NCBI GenBank assembly: GCA_002716405.1
Contig: PBBA01000005.1
Location: 17,113 to 81,112, forward strand
DNA length: 64,000 nucleotides
Source of the DNA: Chloroflexota bacterium
GTDB lineage: Bacteria; Chloroflexota; Dehalococcoidia; UBA2979
Direction of reading: 5' to 3'
In this document: positions 9,024-19,177 of the stretch, piece by piece
How positions within the stretch are numbered: the stretch's first letter is position 1
Layout of the letters: each line of letters opens with the position of its first letter
Position numbers and translations under genes: made by a program
Notes under the pieces: model-generated
Databases searched by the model: none
What the model was told of the DNA's origin: nothing
The model's input: only the letters and a program-made list of their open reading frames with translations

Positions 9024-10517
9024 ATGCAAGAAACAGAAAAAATTAGAGTTCGCTTTGCACCAAGTCCTACAGGTGATCCACATGTTGGTGTAATAAGACA
9101 AGCATTATGGACTTGGTTATACGCAAAAAAAATGGACGGTCAATTTATACTTCGTATTGAAGACACTGATCAAACACGCTATGTCGAAGGTGCAGTAGAA
9201 CGAATACAAAATTCTTTAAAATGGTTGGGTATCAAATGGGATGAAGGACCTGATATCGGAGGACCATATGGGCCATACTTTCAATCACAGCGTAAACATT
9301 TATACAAAGATGCAGCAGAAAGACTTATCGAAGATGGATTCGCATATCGATGCTTCGCAACGCCTGACGAATTACGTGAAATGAGAGAGAAGCAACAGGC
9401 TGCAAAACTTCCACCAAGATATGATGGCCGCTATCGGAACTATCCAAAAATTGATGCACAAAAACGTGCAGCAGCTGGTGAATCTTGCGTGATAAGATTT
9501 GCGATGCCACAAGAAGGTTCTACTTCTTTTTCAGACTTACTACGCGGTGAAATTACATTCGAAAACAAAGAACTCGATGATTTTGTAATCCTTAAATCGG
9601 ATGGGTTCCCTACTTATCATCTAGCACATGTTGTTGACGATACAGCGATGAAAATATCACATGTTACACGTGGAGAAGAATGGATACCCTCAACCCCTCG
9701 GCATGTTCAATTATTTAATGCTTTGGGATATAAAATTCCTACATGGGTTCATGCACCTGTTATTTTAGGGCCAGATGGTGGAAAATTGTCAAAACGTCAT
9801 GGAGCAAAATTTGTCTTAGAATACGCTGAAGAAGGATATCTTTCAGATGCATTATTTAATTTCCTAGCCATTACTGGCTGGGCTTTAGACGACCATACAG
9901 AAATTTTTTCACGTAAACGTCTTACTGAAGTATTTGATTTAAAAGACTTAAGTAAAAATCCTTCGGGGTTCGATCAGACGAAACTAGAATGGATGAATGG
10001 GCTTTATCTAAGAGAAATGGAGGAAGATGATCTTGTCAGTATTTTTGTACAACGCCTTGAGCATGATTTACCAGCAGAAATCCCCCGCCCAATAAATTGG
10101 GCTTTAGTAAAAGAACTAACCCCACTGGTAAGAGAACGGATAAAACTGTTATCGGAGTTGAGTTCTTTAGTCGGATTCTTTTTTACTAGTGATATACCCA
10201 CTCCAGCAACAGAGGAATTTTTAACCAAAAAATGGAAAGATCGTTCAGGTGATGCTTCAGAAGCGCTAAAGTTTACTGCAAACGATTTAGAACCTTTAAT
10301 AGATTGGAATGCTGAAGATATTCAACAAACAATGCGCAATACTGCTGAAAAATTAGAAACTCGTGCTGGAGATTTTTTTTCTCTTACACGGATAGCCGTC
10401 ACCGGCACGCGTGTTTCACCTCCACTTTTCGAAAGTATGGAAATTATCGGCCAAGAATTATGTATCAATAGAATTCGTAGAGCATCCAATTCGCTTAGGA
10501 ATACTACTGACAGCTAG
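9024..10517 (+). CDS. gltX: Glutamyl-tRNA synthetase (probable Glu/Gln non-discriminating form)
   Basis: RFAPSPTGDPHVG (HIGH-like), RIEDTDQTR, GGKLSKRHGAKFV (KMSKS-like). Confidence 0.95.
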   Translation: MQETEKIRVRFAPSPTGDPHVGVIRQALWTWLYAKKMDGQFILRIEDTDQTRYVEGAVERIQNSLKWLGIKWDEGPDIGGPYGPYFQSQRKHLYKDAAERLIEDGFAYRCFATPDELREMREKQQAAKLPPRYDGRYRNYPKIDAQKRAAAGESCVIRFAMPQEGSTSFSDLLRGEITFENKELDDFVILKSDGFPTYHLAHVVDDTAMKISHVTRGEEWIPSTPRHVQLFNALGYKIPTWVHAPVILGPDGGKLSKRHGAKFVLEYAEEGYLSDALFNFLAITGWALDDHTEIFSRKRLTEVFDLKDLSKNPSGFDQTKLEWMNGLYLREMEEDDLVSIFVQRLEHDLPAEIPRPINWALVKELTPLVRERIKLLSELSSLVGFFFTSDIPTPATEEFLTKKWKDRSGDASEALKFTANDLEPLIDWNAEDIQQTMRNTAEKLETRAGDFFSLTRIAVTGTRVSPPLFESMEIIGQELCINRIRRASNSLRNTTDS

Positions 10518-10532
10518 AATAGAATATCATTT

Positions 10533-10603
10533 TGGGGACTCGTCTAATGGTAGGACAGCGGATTCTGGATCCGTAAGTCGGGGTTCGAATCCCTGGTCCC
10601 CAG
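10533..10603 (+). tRNA. tRNA-Gln (CTG); encoded CCA to 10606
   Basis: tggggactcgtctaatggtaggacagcggattCTGgatccgtaagtcggggttcgaatccctggtccccag. Confidence 0.93.
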
Positions 10604-10718
10604 CCATTTTTTCATTACCTTTTGAAACTTTGATCACTACCTTAGATGATTCATACTTGAAAATTAGATTTTCATTATTTTCTAATCTCTAACATAACTC
10701 CCGTAGAATAGTTCAATA

Positions 10719-11351
10719 ATGAAATTCACTACCCGAATCATACAAGTCAATATTGGACTAATATTCTTTGGCATCGGCCTTGCTGCAATGTTACAAGCAC
10801 AATTAGGATTGGGGCCTTGGGAAGTATTACATCAAGGAATCGCAGATCAATTTTTTTATTCAATAGCTATATTCAATCTAGAAGTAGATCTGAGTAGTGT
10901 TGGAGTAGTAGCCATATTCGTAAGCGCGATTGTTATGGTTCTTTGGATCCCCCTTAAGGAAAAACCAGGCATTGGCACAGTCTTAAATGCAATCATAATT
11001 GGAATAACAATTGATTTAGGAGTTTATTTTTTCCCTGAGCCTAACTCGATATTCTGGCGTTCTCTAATGATGATATCTGGACCTGTTTTAGTTGCATTAG
11101 GTTCAGTTATTTACATTAGTACAGAACTCGGTCCAGGACCTAGAGATGGACTTATGACAGGAATTGCAAGACGTGGATTCCCTATTGGTATAGTGCGCAC
11201 TGGAATTGAAGGAACGGTACTAATTGCAGGAATTTTTCTAGGTGGGAATATAGGAGTTGGAACAATCTGGTTTGCGTTTGGAGTTGGACCAATGATCCAA
11301 TTCATTGCAAGATACTCTAATTCACCCACATTAAACACAATACAAAAATAA
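10719..11351 (+). CDS. YczE/YitT-like integral membrane protein
   Basis: 210 aa, multiple TMs; LGLGPWEVLHQGIA, STELGPGPRDGLMTGIARR. Confidence 0.75.
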   Translation: MKFTTRIIQVNIGLIFFGIGLAAMLQAQLGLGPWEVLHQGIADQFFYSIAIFNLEVDLSSVGVVAIFVSAIVMVLWIPLKEKPGIGTVLNAIIIGITIDLGVYFFPEPNSIFWRSLMMISGPVLVALGSVIYISTELGPGPRDGLMTGIARRGFPIGIVRTGIEGTVLIAGIFLGGNIGVGTIWFAFGVGPMIQFIARYSNSPTLNTIQK

Positions 11352-11378
11352 TTTTATACCGATATATCAAGTAAAAAA

Positions 11379-12281
11379 TTAGCTAAACATGTCTAATTCA
11401 TTTTGAACTAGAACATTTTTGTCGATAAGTTGACGCAAGTGAGATATATATTCTGGGCCGATGCCACAACAACCACCTACAATTTGTGCTCCATTTTTAC
11501 TCCATTGCAATACTTCAATTCCATATTCCTCAGGAGTAAGGTCACGTAAATCTCTCAAGTGATATCCATCACGTTTCCATTTCTCAGAAATAGGTGTGAA
11601 GGCATTTGCATATCCTCCAACCAGATGATTTGTTTTGCTACGCAGAGATGCAATTGCATTTCCAACCACTGTCGTATCACAACAGTTTATAAGTACTGCC
11701 TCTACTGGTATTTTACTGATCGCTGACAAGGCTTCATCGAGTGTTTCGCCACTTCTAAGAAGTCCATCTGCATCATCTCTCAAAGTCCACGACACCCACA
11801 CTGGTTTCCCAAATTTAGCTGCAGCTGTAGCGGCTGCGGCTGCTTCGCTAGCACTTGACATAGTCTCGCACAAAAACAAATCCACACCTAATGCCAAGTA
11901 ACTTGCAATTTCATCATATTCCTCAAGCATCAAATCAAATGGCTGATCATTAGCTTCATAACTTGCAATTAAAGGAGGTAAGCAGCCTGCAATTCGTATT
12001 TGTGAATCCACAACACGCGATCGGGCATCATTAGCTAATTCAACGGCTATCCCAGTCATTTCATCAAGTTTATTATCTAAACCTAACAATCCAAGGCGAT
12101 ATCGTGTTAGCGAGTAGTTCCAGGTCGTAATAATTTCTGCCCCTGCATAAATGAACTCTACATGCACATCTCGTACAACTTCTGGGGACTTAATAAGAGC
12201 TTGGCCTGCATTTTTGGAATCGGGATTCAAACCTCTTGCACGAAGCTCTTGGCCCATTCCACCATCAATTAATAAAACCAT
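11379..12281 (-). CDS. Homocysteine S-methyltransferase family protein
   Basis: LLIDGGMGQELRARGL, LINCCDT, GGCCGIGPEYI zinc-binding Cys motif. Confidence 0.9.
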   Translation of the reverse strand: MVLLIDGGMGQELRARGLNPDSKNAGQALIKSPEVVRDVHVEFIYAGAEIITTWNYSLTRYRLGLLGLDNKLDEMTGIAVELANDARSRVVDSQIRIAGCLPPLIASYEANDQPFDLMLEEYDEIASYLALGVDLFLCETMSSASEAAAAATAAAKFGKPVWVSWTLRDDADGLLRSGETLDEALSAISKIPVEAVLINCCDTTVVGNAIASLRSKTNHLVGGYANAFTPISEKWKRDGYHLRDLRDLTPEEYGIEVLQWSKNGAQIVGGCCGIGPEYISHLRQLIDKNVLVQNELDMFS

Positions 12282-12357
12282 GTACTTATCCTATTGAATG
12301 ATTTAAGCCCTTACTAGTCACAAAGTTTCTTATATGAATTCGACAATATGGATAATT

Positions 12358-13227
12358 TTATAGGGACTTGTCAAAGGCTTCCTTAAATTTCTGTACCAGC
12401 AATATATGTTCATTCACATTAGATAAGTTTTCACCCATCGTATTTACTGACAAATGTGAAATACCGTTCTCTATCCATTGGTGGGCTTCAGTAATTGTGT
12501 CATCGAGAGCACGTCCAGCAATATTGATCCGTGCTTCTACACCAATTGATTTTGGATCTCTACCTGCATCGTTCGCTGATTCATAAATTCGTTCCAATCC
12601 ATTTGGCAATTCAGATGGCGATTGATATTGAGGGAACCATCCATCTGCCATACGCCCTAAACGATCAAGAACTACAGGAGACATTCCACCGAACCAAATA
12701 GGAATTGATTTTTCTGGCAATGGATTAAGACCTGCATCATTAATTTGATCAAAATCACCAATAAAAGAAACTAAAGGTTCCGTCCAAAGACGTCTAAGTA
12801 AAGTTATTTGCTCTTCAATCCGGCGCCCTCGAATATGAAAATCTTGTCCTAAAGCTTCATATTCGACTGGATTCCATCCAACACCTATTCCCAGGCGTAG
12901 TCGACCACCCGATAATATATCAATTTCTGTAGCTTGTTTTGCCACTAATGCAGTTTGGCGTTGTGGAAGAATAATAATTCCAGTTACGAGTTCCAAATGT
13001 TTTGTAATTGCGGCTAGATAGCCAAATAAAACAAAAGGTTCATGGAACATTGACTCATGATCATACTTCCCTGTAAAGCCTCCTGTACGTGATCTGTTAG
13101 CACCTAAAACATGATCATATGCCAATAAATGTTCATATCCTGTAGCTTCAACGGATAATGCATAGGTACGAATATCTTCAGGAGTAGAGCCGATTTCCGT
13201 CTGAGGAAAAACAACACCTAATTGCAT
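12358..13227 (-). CDS. LLM-class F420-dependent oxidoreductase (luciferase-like)
   Basis: EATGYEHLLAYDHVLGANRSRTGGF, ATEIDILSGGRLRLGIGVGWNPVEYEALGQDFHIRGRRIEEQI. Confidence 0.92.
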   Translation of the reverse strand: MQLGVVFPQTEIGSTPEDIRTYALSVEATGYEHLLAYDHVLGANRSRTGGFTGKYDHESMFHEPFVLFGYLAAITKHLELVTGIIILPQRQTALVAKQATEIDILSGGRLRLGIGVGWNPVEYEALGQDFHIRGRRIEEQITLLRRLWTEPLVSFIGDFDQINDAGLNPLPEKSIPIWFGGMSPVVLDRLGRMADGWFPQYQSPSELPNGLERIYESANDAGRDPKSIGVEARINIAGRALDDTITEAHQWIENGISHLSVNTMGENLSNVNEHILLVQKFKEAFDKSL

Positions 13228-13895
13228 TATTCACTATTTCCAGGTTGTTTGACTACTCGAATATAAGGTAATGGAGATTCCCAACCATCGGTATATTTTG
13301 TTTTCGCATCTTCATCGGAAACTGATGGAAGAATGATTACATCATCTCCATTTTTCCAATTAGCTGGAGTAGCGACTTGTTCTTTTGCCGTAAGCTGCAA
13401 TGAATCAAGTAATCGTAGTATCTCTAAAAAATTACGACCAGTACTCATAGGGTAAGTCAATGTTGCCTTGATTTTTTTGTCAGGCCCTATAAGGAAAACT
13501 GAGCGGGCAGTGGCATTATCGGCAGCAGTTCTACCAGTAGAAGTATCTCCAGCATCAGCAGGAAGCATATCATATAGCTTAACAATATCTAAATTTGGAT
13601 CTCCAATAAGAGGGTAATTTACTTTGTACCCTTGAGAAGATTCAATGTCTTTTGACCATGTTTCATGATCGGTCACACCGTCTACACTCACACCTACAAT
13701 TTTACAGTTTCGTACAGAAAATTCTGGTTCTAAAGCGGCAACAGCACCTAACTCAGTTGTACATACTGGTGTAAAATCTTTTGGATGAGAGAACAATAAT
13801 GCCCAACCATCTCCAATCCAATCATGGAATGAAATAGAGCCTTCAGTCGTATCAGCGACAAAATCAGGTGCCACATCGTTTATTCGTAAAGCCAT
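13227..13895 (-). CDS. Peroxiredoxin, Prx6/1-Cys-like
   Basis: LLFSHPKDFTPVCTTELGAV, GVSVDGVTDHETWSKDIE; Prx6-type C-terminal domain. Confidence 0.93.
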   Translation of the reverse strand: MALRINDVAPDFVADTTEGSISFHDWIGDGWALLFSHPKDFTPVCTTELGAVAALEPEFSVRNCKIVGVSVDGVTDHETWSKDIESSQGYKVNYPLIGDPNLDIVKLYDMLPADAGDTSTGRTAADNATARSVFLIGPDKKIKATLTYPMSTGRNFLEILRLLDSLQLTAKEQVATPANWKNGDDVIILPSVSDEDAKTKYTDGWESPLPYIRVVKQPGNSE

Positions 13896-13977
13896 TCTAA
13901 CCTCTCGATCAATTTTTTAGAGTTGGTATAAATATACACTATTTTGTTGAGTAAGAAAGTCAAGATTTATAAAATTA

Positions 13978-14397
13978 TTATAAGAGATCAGATGTCCATG
14001 TTGTTTTGGCGGTTTTTTGTAAGGATTGTTCCACATCAGCACACATCGCGTAAAAAGCACCTATCTGTACTATATCTGTCATGGTATTACTGGTTCTACT
14101 GATTCCTCTAATTTCTGTTTTGTGTTTATCAATATAACCCCAGTAGGCCCCAGCATTATCAGTTACGAGATGTGTAACCCAAGCCTGCAATGGCATATAG
14201 AACCATTCTGATTCTCGCACTAATTCATCCAAACGATCTGAAGCGGCAAGAGATTGTAAAACATCACCTGGAAATTCTTGCACAAGTTGATGTGCAATCT
14301 GTTGAATAGCTGACCAATAAAGCACACGAACAGGACGTAAACCATCAGAAATGATTCTCTCAATGTCGTAACTACCTTCATTTACCATTTCAACCAC
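13978..14397 (-). CDS. Hypothetical protein
   Basis: 139 aa ORF between amidase and peroxiredoxin on the same strand. Confidence 0.6.
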   Translation of the reverse strand: MVEMVNEGSYDIERIISDGLRPVRVLYWSAIQQIAHQLVQEFPGDVLQSLAASDRLDELVRESEWFYMPLQAWVTHLVTDNAGAYWGYIDKHKTEIRGISRTSNTMTDIVQIGAFYAMCADVEQSLQKTAKTTWTSDLL

Positions 14398-14400
14398 CTA

Positions 14401-15888
14401 TTACTTTTTACTTGATAGTATTGGTGGAATAAAACCACCTATTAACTCTGATAATCTTTGTGCGAAATCTATCGTCGTCCTGTCACCAAGATAAGGACCA
14501 ACGATTTGAATTCCAACTGGCATACCAATTTCAGAACATCCTATAGGTGCAACGGTAGCTGGTAAATGAGCCATAGTCGCCATACTAATCCAACCCAACT
14601 GCTCCCAATATGATCTTTCTTCACCATTAACCAAAATTTTTCTCGAATCTTTAATCGGCAATGCATCATTTTGAGTAACACTAATAGGATTATGTTCTGG
14701 TGCAGTGATGGATGTCACCGGCATCAACATTATGTCAAATTCATTAAAGAAATTACTCCATTCAGCACGAATTTGATGACGACGTTGATTTAAAATCAGC
14801 CAATCACGATGACGTATGGCAGCACTTCGAAAACGATTTGCACCAATATCTAATTGCTCAAGTCCAAGCTCATCTTCTTTAACCCCAAGAGTCTGTAAAT
14901 ATTCATAAGGCATTTCCAATCCTGTTCCAGCCATCAGTAATGAAAAATAGATACGATAAATCTCTTCAAAAATTCCTATTGCTGGCCTGGCCGTTTCATC
15001 AACTGCAATACCATTACTACGTAAGGTTTCTACAGTCATTCTCAACTTTTTGGAAACAGCATCATCTACAGGAAATAGAGGATCATCCAACCACGCAGCA
15101 ATACGATAATTAGATAATGAGGTGTGTCGAGGATTGGGTAGATCCAATTGCCATGCCTCAGAATGATGGTATTCAGGACCTGCTATTATAGATAAAGCTA
15201 AATCCAAATCCTTAGCGCTCCGTGATAGAGGGCCTACTACAGATAGATCATCTTGTATTTGAGGTGAAGGTAAAGGCTTTATTTTTGGAATGATTCCCAA
15301 TGTAGGTTTATGCCCGTACACACCACAATAATGAGCAGGAGTTCGGATAGAACCTCCTATATCACTCCCCAACTCTAAACTAGTCAGATCTGTAGCTAGT
15401 GCTGCTGCTGAGCCACCAGAAGAGCCCCCAGGCGTTTTCGTTAAATCCCATGGGTTAGAAGTTATACCATACACATCATTGTATGTTTGGACGTCACGTC
15501 CATACTGTGGACTATTTGATAATCCAAATACTATTGCACCTTCCTGTATTAATGCTTCAACAGATGGTGAATTCACCGTACCGATTCGACCTATATTCCT
15601 GCTATCCCCTTCAATCCAAGGAAAATTTTTAACTTCAATCAACTCTTTAACTGTCATAGGAAGGCCATGCAATCTACCCCAATTTTCACCTTTCACTATC
15701 GCTGCATCAGCTGCTTCAGCCTGTTTAATAGCTCGTTCAATATCAAGGTATACTATAGAATTGATTTCATTGACGTCATATTTTTCAATACGCAACAAAT
15801 AATATTCCAAGAGTTCTCGAGAACTAATTATGCGTTTTTGAAGTGCCTCGATTAATTCACTTGCAGAATTATATTCGATCTTATCCAT
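14401..15888 (-). CDS. Amidase signature family protein
   Basis: LHGLPMTVKELIEVK, TPGGSSGGSAAALATDLTSLELGSDIGGSIRTPA Ser-cisSer-Lys signature. Confidence 0.93.
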   Translation of the reverse strand: MDKIEYNSASELIEALQKRIISSRELLEYYLLRIEKYDVNEINSIVYLDIERAIKQAEAADAAIVKGENWGRLHGLPMTVKELIEVKNFPWIEGDSRNIGRIGTVNSPSVEALIQEGAIVFGLSNSPQYGRDVQTYNDVYGITSNPWDLTKTPGGSSGGSAAALATDLTSLELGSDIGGSIRTPAHYCGVYGHKPTLGIIPKIKPLPSPQIQDDLSVVGPLSRSAKDLDLALSIIAGPEYHHSEAWQLDLPNPRHTSLSNYRIAAWLDDPLFPVDDAVSKKLRMTVETLRSNGIAVDETARPAIGIFEEIYRIYFSLLMAGTGLEMPYEYLQTLGVKEDELGLEQLDIGANRFRSAAIRHRDWLILNQRRHQIRAEWSNFFNEFDIMLMPVTSITAPEHNPISVTQNDALPIKDSRKILVNGEERSYWEQLGWISMATMAHLPATVAPIGCSEIGMPVGIQIVGPYLGDRTTIDFAQRLSELIGGFIPPILSSKK

Positions 15889-16004
15889 AGAACGTCACCA
15901 CATAAAATGCTACAAAAGATCCAGAGTATTACCTTCGAATCTACTTTCTAAATATAGATACACGAAGTAGATTATCAGAAAGCATTAACAAAAGGAGATG
16001 CAAA

Positions 16005-16538
16005 ATGGACTTTTCAATTCACTCAATTAATGATTATCACATTCACTTTACACAAGAAGCATTAAATCAGGTAGCTGACTCTATAGAGAAACTAACCCTA
16101 GAAGAAATGCACTTTCGACTTCATGAAACTTCAAACTCAATTGCTTGGGATGCTTGGCATATTTTTAGAACCGTCGATAATTTGATACATTTTTTATTCG
16201 AACGTGATGCTCCAGTATGGATCCAACAAAACCTATGGGAAAAATGGAACTTACCAAGAATTGATCAGGGAACAGAAATGACACCAGCAGAAGCTTACGC
16301 AATGCAATTTCCTCCTGGAGAACAATTAGCACAGTATGGAAGAGATGTACTCACTGCTGTAATTCCCAGAATAGAAAAAATGACTGAAGACTATTTGCAA
16401 GTGGAACAACATGTATTCCCTTGGGGTAATCAAACTAGATTATTCGTTATGGGTAAGGTGGTCACACATTCCAGCAAACATCTTGGTTATGCAGCTGCAG
16501 CCATTGGCTCCCTAGGTCGAGAAGCACCTTCATTTTAG
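16005..16538 (+). CDS. DinB-like (DinB_2) family protein
   Basis: 177 aa; NSIAWDAWHIFRTVDNL and THSSKHLGYAAAAIGSLG His positions typical of the DinB-like bundle. Confidence 0.7.
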   Translation: MDFSIHSINDYHIHFTQEALNQVADSIEKLTLEEMHFRLHETSNSIAWDAWHIFRTVDNLIHFLFERDAPVWIQQNLWEKWNLPRIDQGTEMTPAEAYAMQFPPGEQLAQYGRDVLTAVIPRIEKMTEDYLQVEQHVFPWGNQTRLFVMGKVVTHSSKHLGYAAAAIGSLGREAPSF

Positions 16539-16544
16539 GCTATT

Positions 16545-17312
16545 ATGCTCCGATTAAGACAACTATGTTTGGTAACCAATAACCTAAATCAAATTGAAAG
16601 AGATCTTAAAAGTATCTTTGAATTAGACGTTTGCCACCGAGATCCGAGTGTTGAAAAATTTGGACTTCACAATTTCCTTATGCCTATAGGAACGAATTTT
16701 CTCGAAGTTGTAGCACCTTTTCAAGAGAATACTTCAGCAGGACGCTATCTCCAAAAAAGTGGAGGAGATGGTGGATATATGATCATAATGCAATGCGATG
16801 ACGTTGAAAATGCTAAAGATAGAATAGTTTCATTAGGTCATCGACTAATATTAGATACAAAAAATCCCGACACAGAAGGAATTCAGATACACCCTAAAGA
16901 TCTTCCCGGAGCAATAGCAGAATTCAGATCAAATAATGGAATCCAAAATGTTGATGGACCATGGGCACCTGCAGGGCATGGTTGGAATTCTTTCCAAAAT
17001 TCCGGATCAACTGATCAAATTATTTCAGTTACTATTCAATCAAAAAAACCGTTACAACTAGCTTCGAAATGGAGCAAAGCGCTAGATAGGCCTATTCATA
17101 ATACAGATGAAATAACTTCAATTAATTTAGATAATGCAACTCTCCATTTCATTGAAAATCTCAACAATGACAAAGAAGGTATAGTTTCAATCGACTTAAG
17201 GGTAAACAATCTTCAGAAAATACTTTCAACTGCTATTTTGAGAGGCTATAAAACAACACAAAATTCTGTTGTTATTTGTGGAATTCGCTTTAAATTGTTT
17301 GAAGAAAGCTAA
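16545..17312 (+). CDS. VOC/glyoxalase-like domain protein
   Basis: LRQLCLVTNNLNQIERDLKSIFELDVCHRDPSVEKFGLHNFLMPIGTNFLEVVAP vicinal-oxygen-chelate fold pattern. Confidence 0.75.
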   Translation: MLRLRQLCLVTNNLNQIERDLKSIFELDVCHRDPSVEKFGLHNFLMPIGTNFLEVVAPFQENTSAGRYLQKSGGDGGYMIIMQCDDVENAKDRIVSLGHRLILDTKNPDTEGIQIHPKDLPGAIAEFRSNNGIQNVDGPWAPAGHGWNSFQNSGSTDQIISVTIQSKKPLQLASKWSKALDRPIHNTDEITSINLDNATLHFIENLNNDKEGIVSIDLRVNNLQKILSTAILRGYKTTQNSVVICGIRFKLFEES

Positions 17313-17375
17313 GACAAGTGAGACCATTCTGAGACAGAAAATAATAATGAAACGATTGAGTAAAGTGAGATAAGA

Positions 17376-18230
17376 GTGGGAAAATTAGATGGAAAAACTG
17401 CAGTAATTACTGGTGCAAGCAGAGGTATTGGCCAAGCAATAGCTGAGTTGTTCGCTTCAGAAGGTGCATCCGTTATTTGTGCAGCACGTACAATTGCTGA
17501 AGGCGACCATAAAATGCTCGAAGGATCTCTAAATCGCACGGTAGAAAACATTATCAATAGTGGTGGCCAAGCTGCAATGGTCCAAGCAAATGTTTCCGAA
17601 GAGAATGAATGTGTAGATCTTATTGACTCAGCCAATGACATATTTGGCCCGGTCGACATCCTCGTGAACAATGCCGCACTAAATTATTATATCCCCATAG
17701 TAGATTACCCTACGAGCCGCTGGATAAGATCGTTCGCAGTAAATGTGCATGGCCCTTTTATTCTTTCAAAACTTGTATTGCCTGACATGATTGAAAGAAA
17801 TCAAGGTGCAATAGTCAATATTTCCTCTGGTGCAGCAATCGGCCCTGGTAGAGGACCTTATGTAGATCAGACTGTTCATGGAGGAACTATGTATGGTGCA
17901 TCAAAGGCAGCTTTAGAACGTTTCACTCAAGGTCTTGCACAAGAGGTATCTTCATATCAAATAGCGATTTCAGCGCTGTCTCCTTCACAAGTAGTACCTA
18001 CACCGGGGACCGTATTCCATAAGTTAGTAGAAGGTATGGACGATCCCAAAGGGGAGCATCCTGATTTCATGGCGAAAGCTACACTTCTATTAGCAAGTGA
18101 AAATCCCACAAAAGTTAACGGGAGAGTAACTTATAGTCAGCAAATTTTGTCTGAATTTAACTGGATTGCAAATCCGCAAGGCAGAGGTGTTAATCCAGAT
18201 AGCCCTGGTTCAGGCTATGCACAATCATAA
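17376..18230 (+). CDS. Short-chain dehydrogenase/reductase (GTG start)
   Basis: KTAVITGASRGIGQAIAELFA, VDILVNNAALNY, YGASKAALERFTQGLAQEV. Confidence 0.92.
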   Translation: MGKLDGKTAVITGASRGIGQAIAELFASEGASVICAARTIAEGDHKMLEGSLNRTVENIINSGGQAAMVQANVSEENECVDLIDSANDIFGPVDILVNNAALNYYIPIVDYPTSRWIRSFAVNVHGPFILSKLVLPDMIERNQGAIVNISSGAAIGPGRGPYVDQTVHGGTMYGASKAALERFTQGLAQEVSSYQIAISALSPSQVVPTPGTVFHKLVEGMDDPKGEHPDFMAKATLLLASENPTKVNGRVTYSQQILSEFNWIANPQGRGVNPDSPGSGYAQS

Positions 18231-18267
18231 GGAAGAATAATAGAGTTACTACGAAAGTGAATATGTA

Positions 18268-19158
18268 ATGAATGACGCACTTAAACGCTTGGGAGAAATC
18301 AAAAAACTTGAAAATCCTTTGTTCATTGGTTCGCTAAGTGGTTTTACTGATTCAACTGGCGCTGCAACCACTGCAATAGATCACCTTATCGACGTATGGA
18401 ATGCACAGCTAATCGCAGAAATTGATTCAGAACACTTCTTTGACTTTACAGTACAACGACCACGTGTAGGTTTTGAAGATGGAAACAGAGTAATTAACTG
18501 GCCTGAAAATAAATTTTACGTTGCACGCCCAGAAGGCGCTAATAGAGATTTCATTCTTCTCTCAGGTGTTGAGCCTCATTTAAGATGGAGGCAATTCTCA
18601 ACATTGATTATAGATTTTGTGGAAGAATTAGGTTCATCTATGAGCATAACTCTTGGAGCACAACCTTCTGGAGTACCTCACACGCGCCCTATGCCGCTTT
18701 CTCTTTCAGCCTCTGACCCATCATTCGAAACACTTTTTGGATTAAAAAGTCCTTCCTCACGCTACCAAGGGCAAACTGGAATAGTTGCGGTTCTAAATCT
18801 AGCACTTCGAGCAAAAGGATGGTTGAACGCATCTCTCTGGGCAATGGTACCTCATTATATTAATGCTGGACCTAATCCAAATGTAGCAATTACCTTAATT
18901 GATCTCATCGATCGAAGTTTCGGTACTAGTACGGATGTAACATCTCTAAAGGAAGAAGCTGAAAGATTTGAGGAACAAATTCTTTCTGTTCTTTCTGCCT
19001 CTGAGGAAGCAGAAGATTATGTACGACATTTAGAACAACAATTCGATAGTAATAGGCCACCATTACCATCGCCCGCACCAATCGAATTACCAGATGCTCA
19101 AGATTTACTAGGTGACCTCGAACAATTCCTTAAAGATCAACGTGCAACTGATCAATAA
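18268..19158 (+). CDS. PAC2 (proteasome assembly chaperone-like) family protein
   Basis: NPLFIGSLSGFTDSTGAATTAIDHLI, FILLSGVEPHLRWRQFS, LWAMVPHYINAGPNPNVAITLIDLIDR. Confidence 0.75.
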   Translation: MNDALKRLGEIKKLENPLFIGSLSGFTDSTGAATTAIDHLIDVWNAQLIAEIDSEHFFDFTVQRPRVGFEDGNRVINWPENKFYVARPEGANRDFILLSGVEPHLRWRQFSTLIIDFVEELGSSMSITLGAQPSGVPHTRPMPLSLSASDPSFETLFGLKSPSSRYQGQTGIVAVLNLALRAKGWLNASLWAMVPHYINAGPNPNVAITLIDLIDRSFGTSTDVTSLKEEAERFEEQILSVLSASEEAEDYVRHLEQQFDSNRPPLPSPAPIELPDAQDLLGDLEQFLKDQRATDQ

Positions 19159-19177
19159 CTTATCAATTTGATTTCAA

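Noticed and set aside
10411-10692. ORF 10411..10692 (+)
   Set aside because: Overlaps the gltX 3' end in another frame and covers tRNA-Gln.
14401-15888. Amidase as GatA of GatCAB
   Set aside because: Has the amidase signature but no gatB/gatC neighbour, and the sequence reads as a general amidase.
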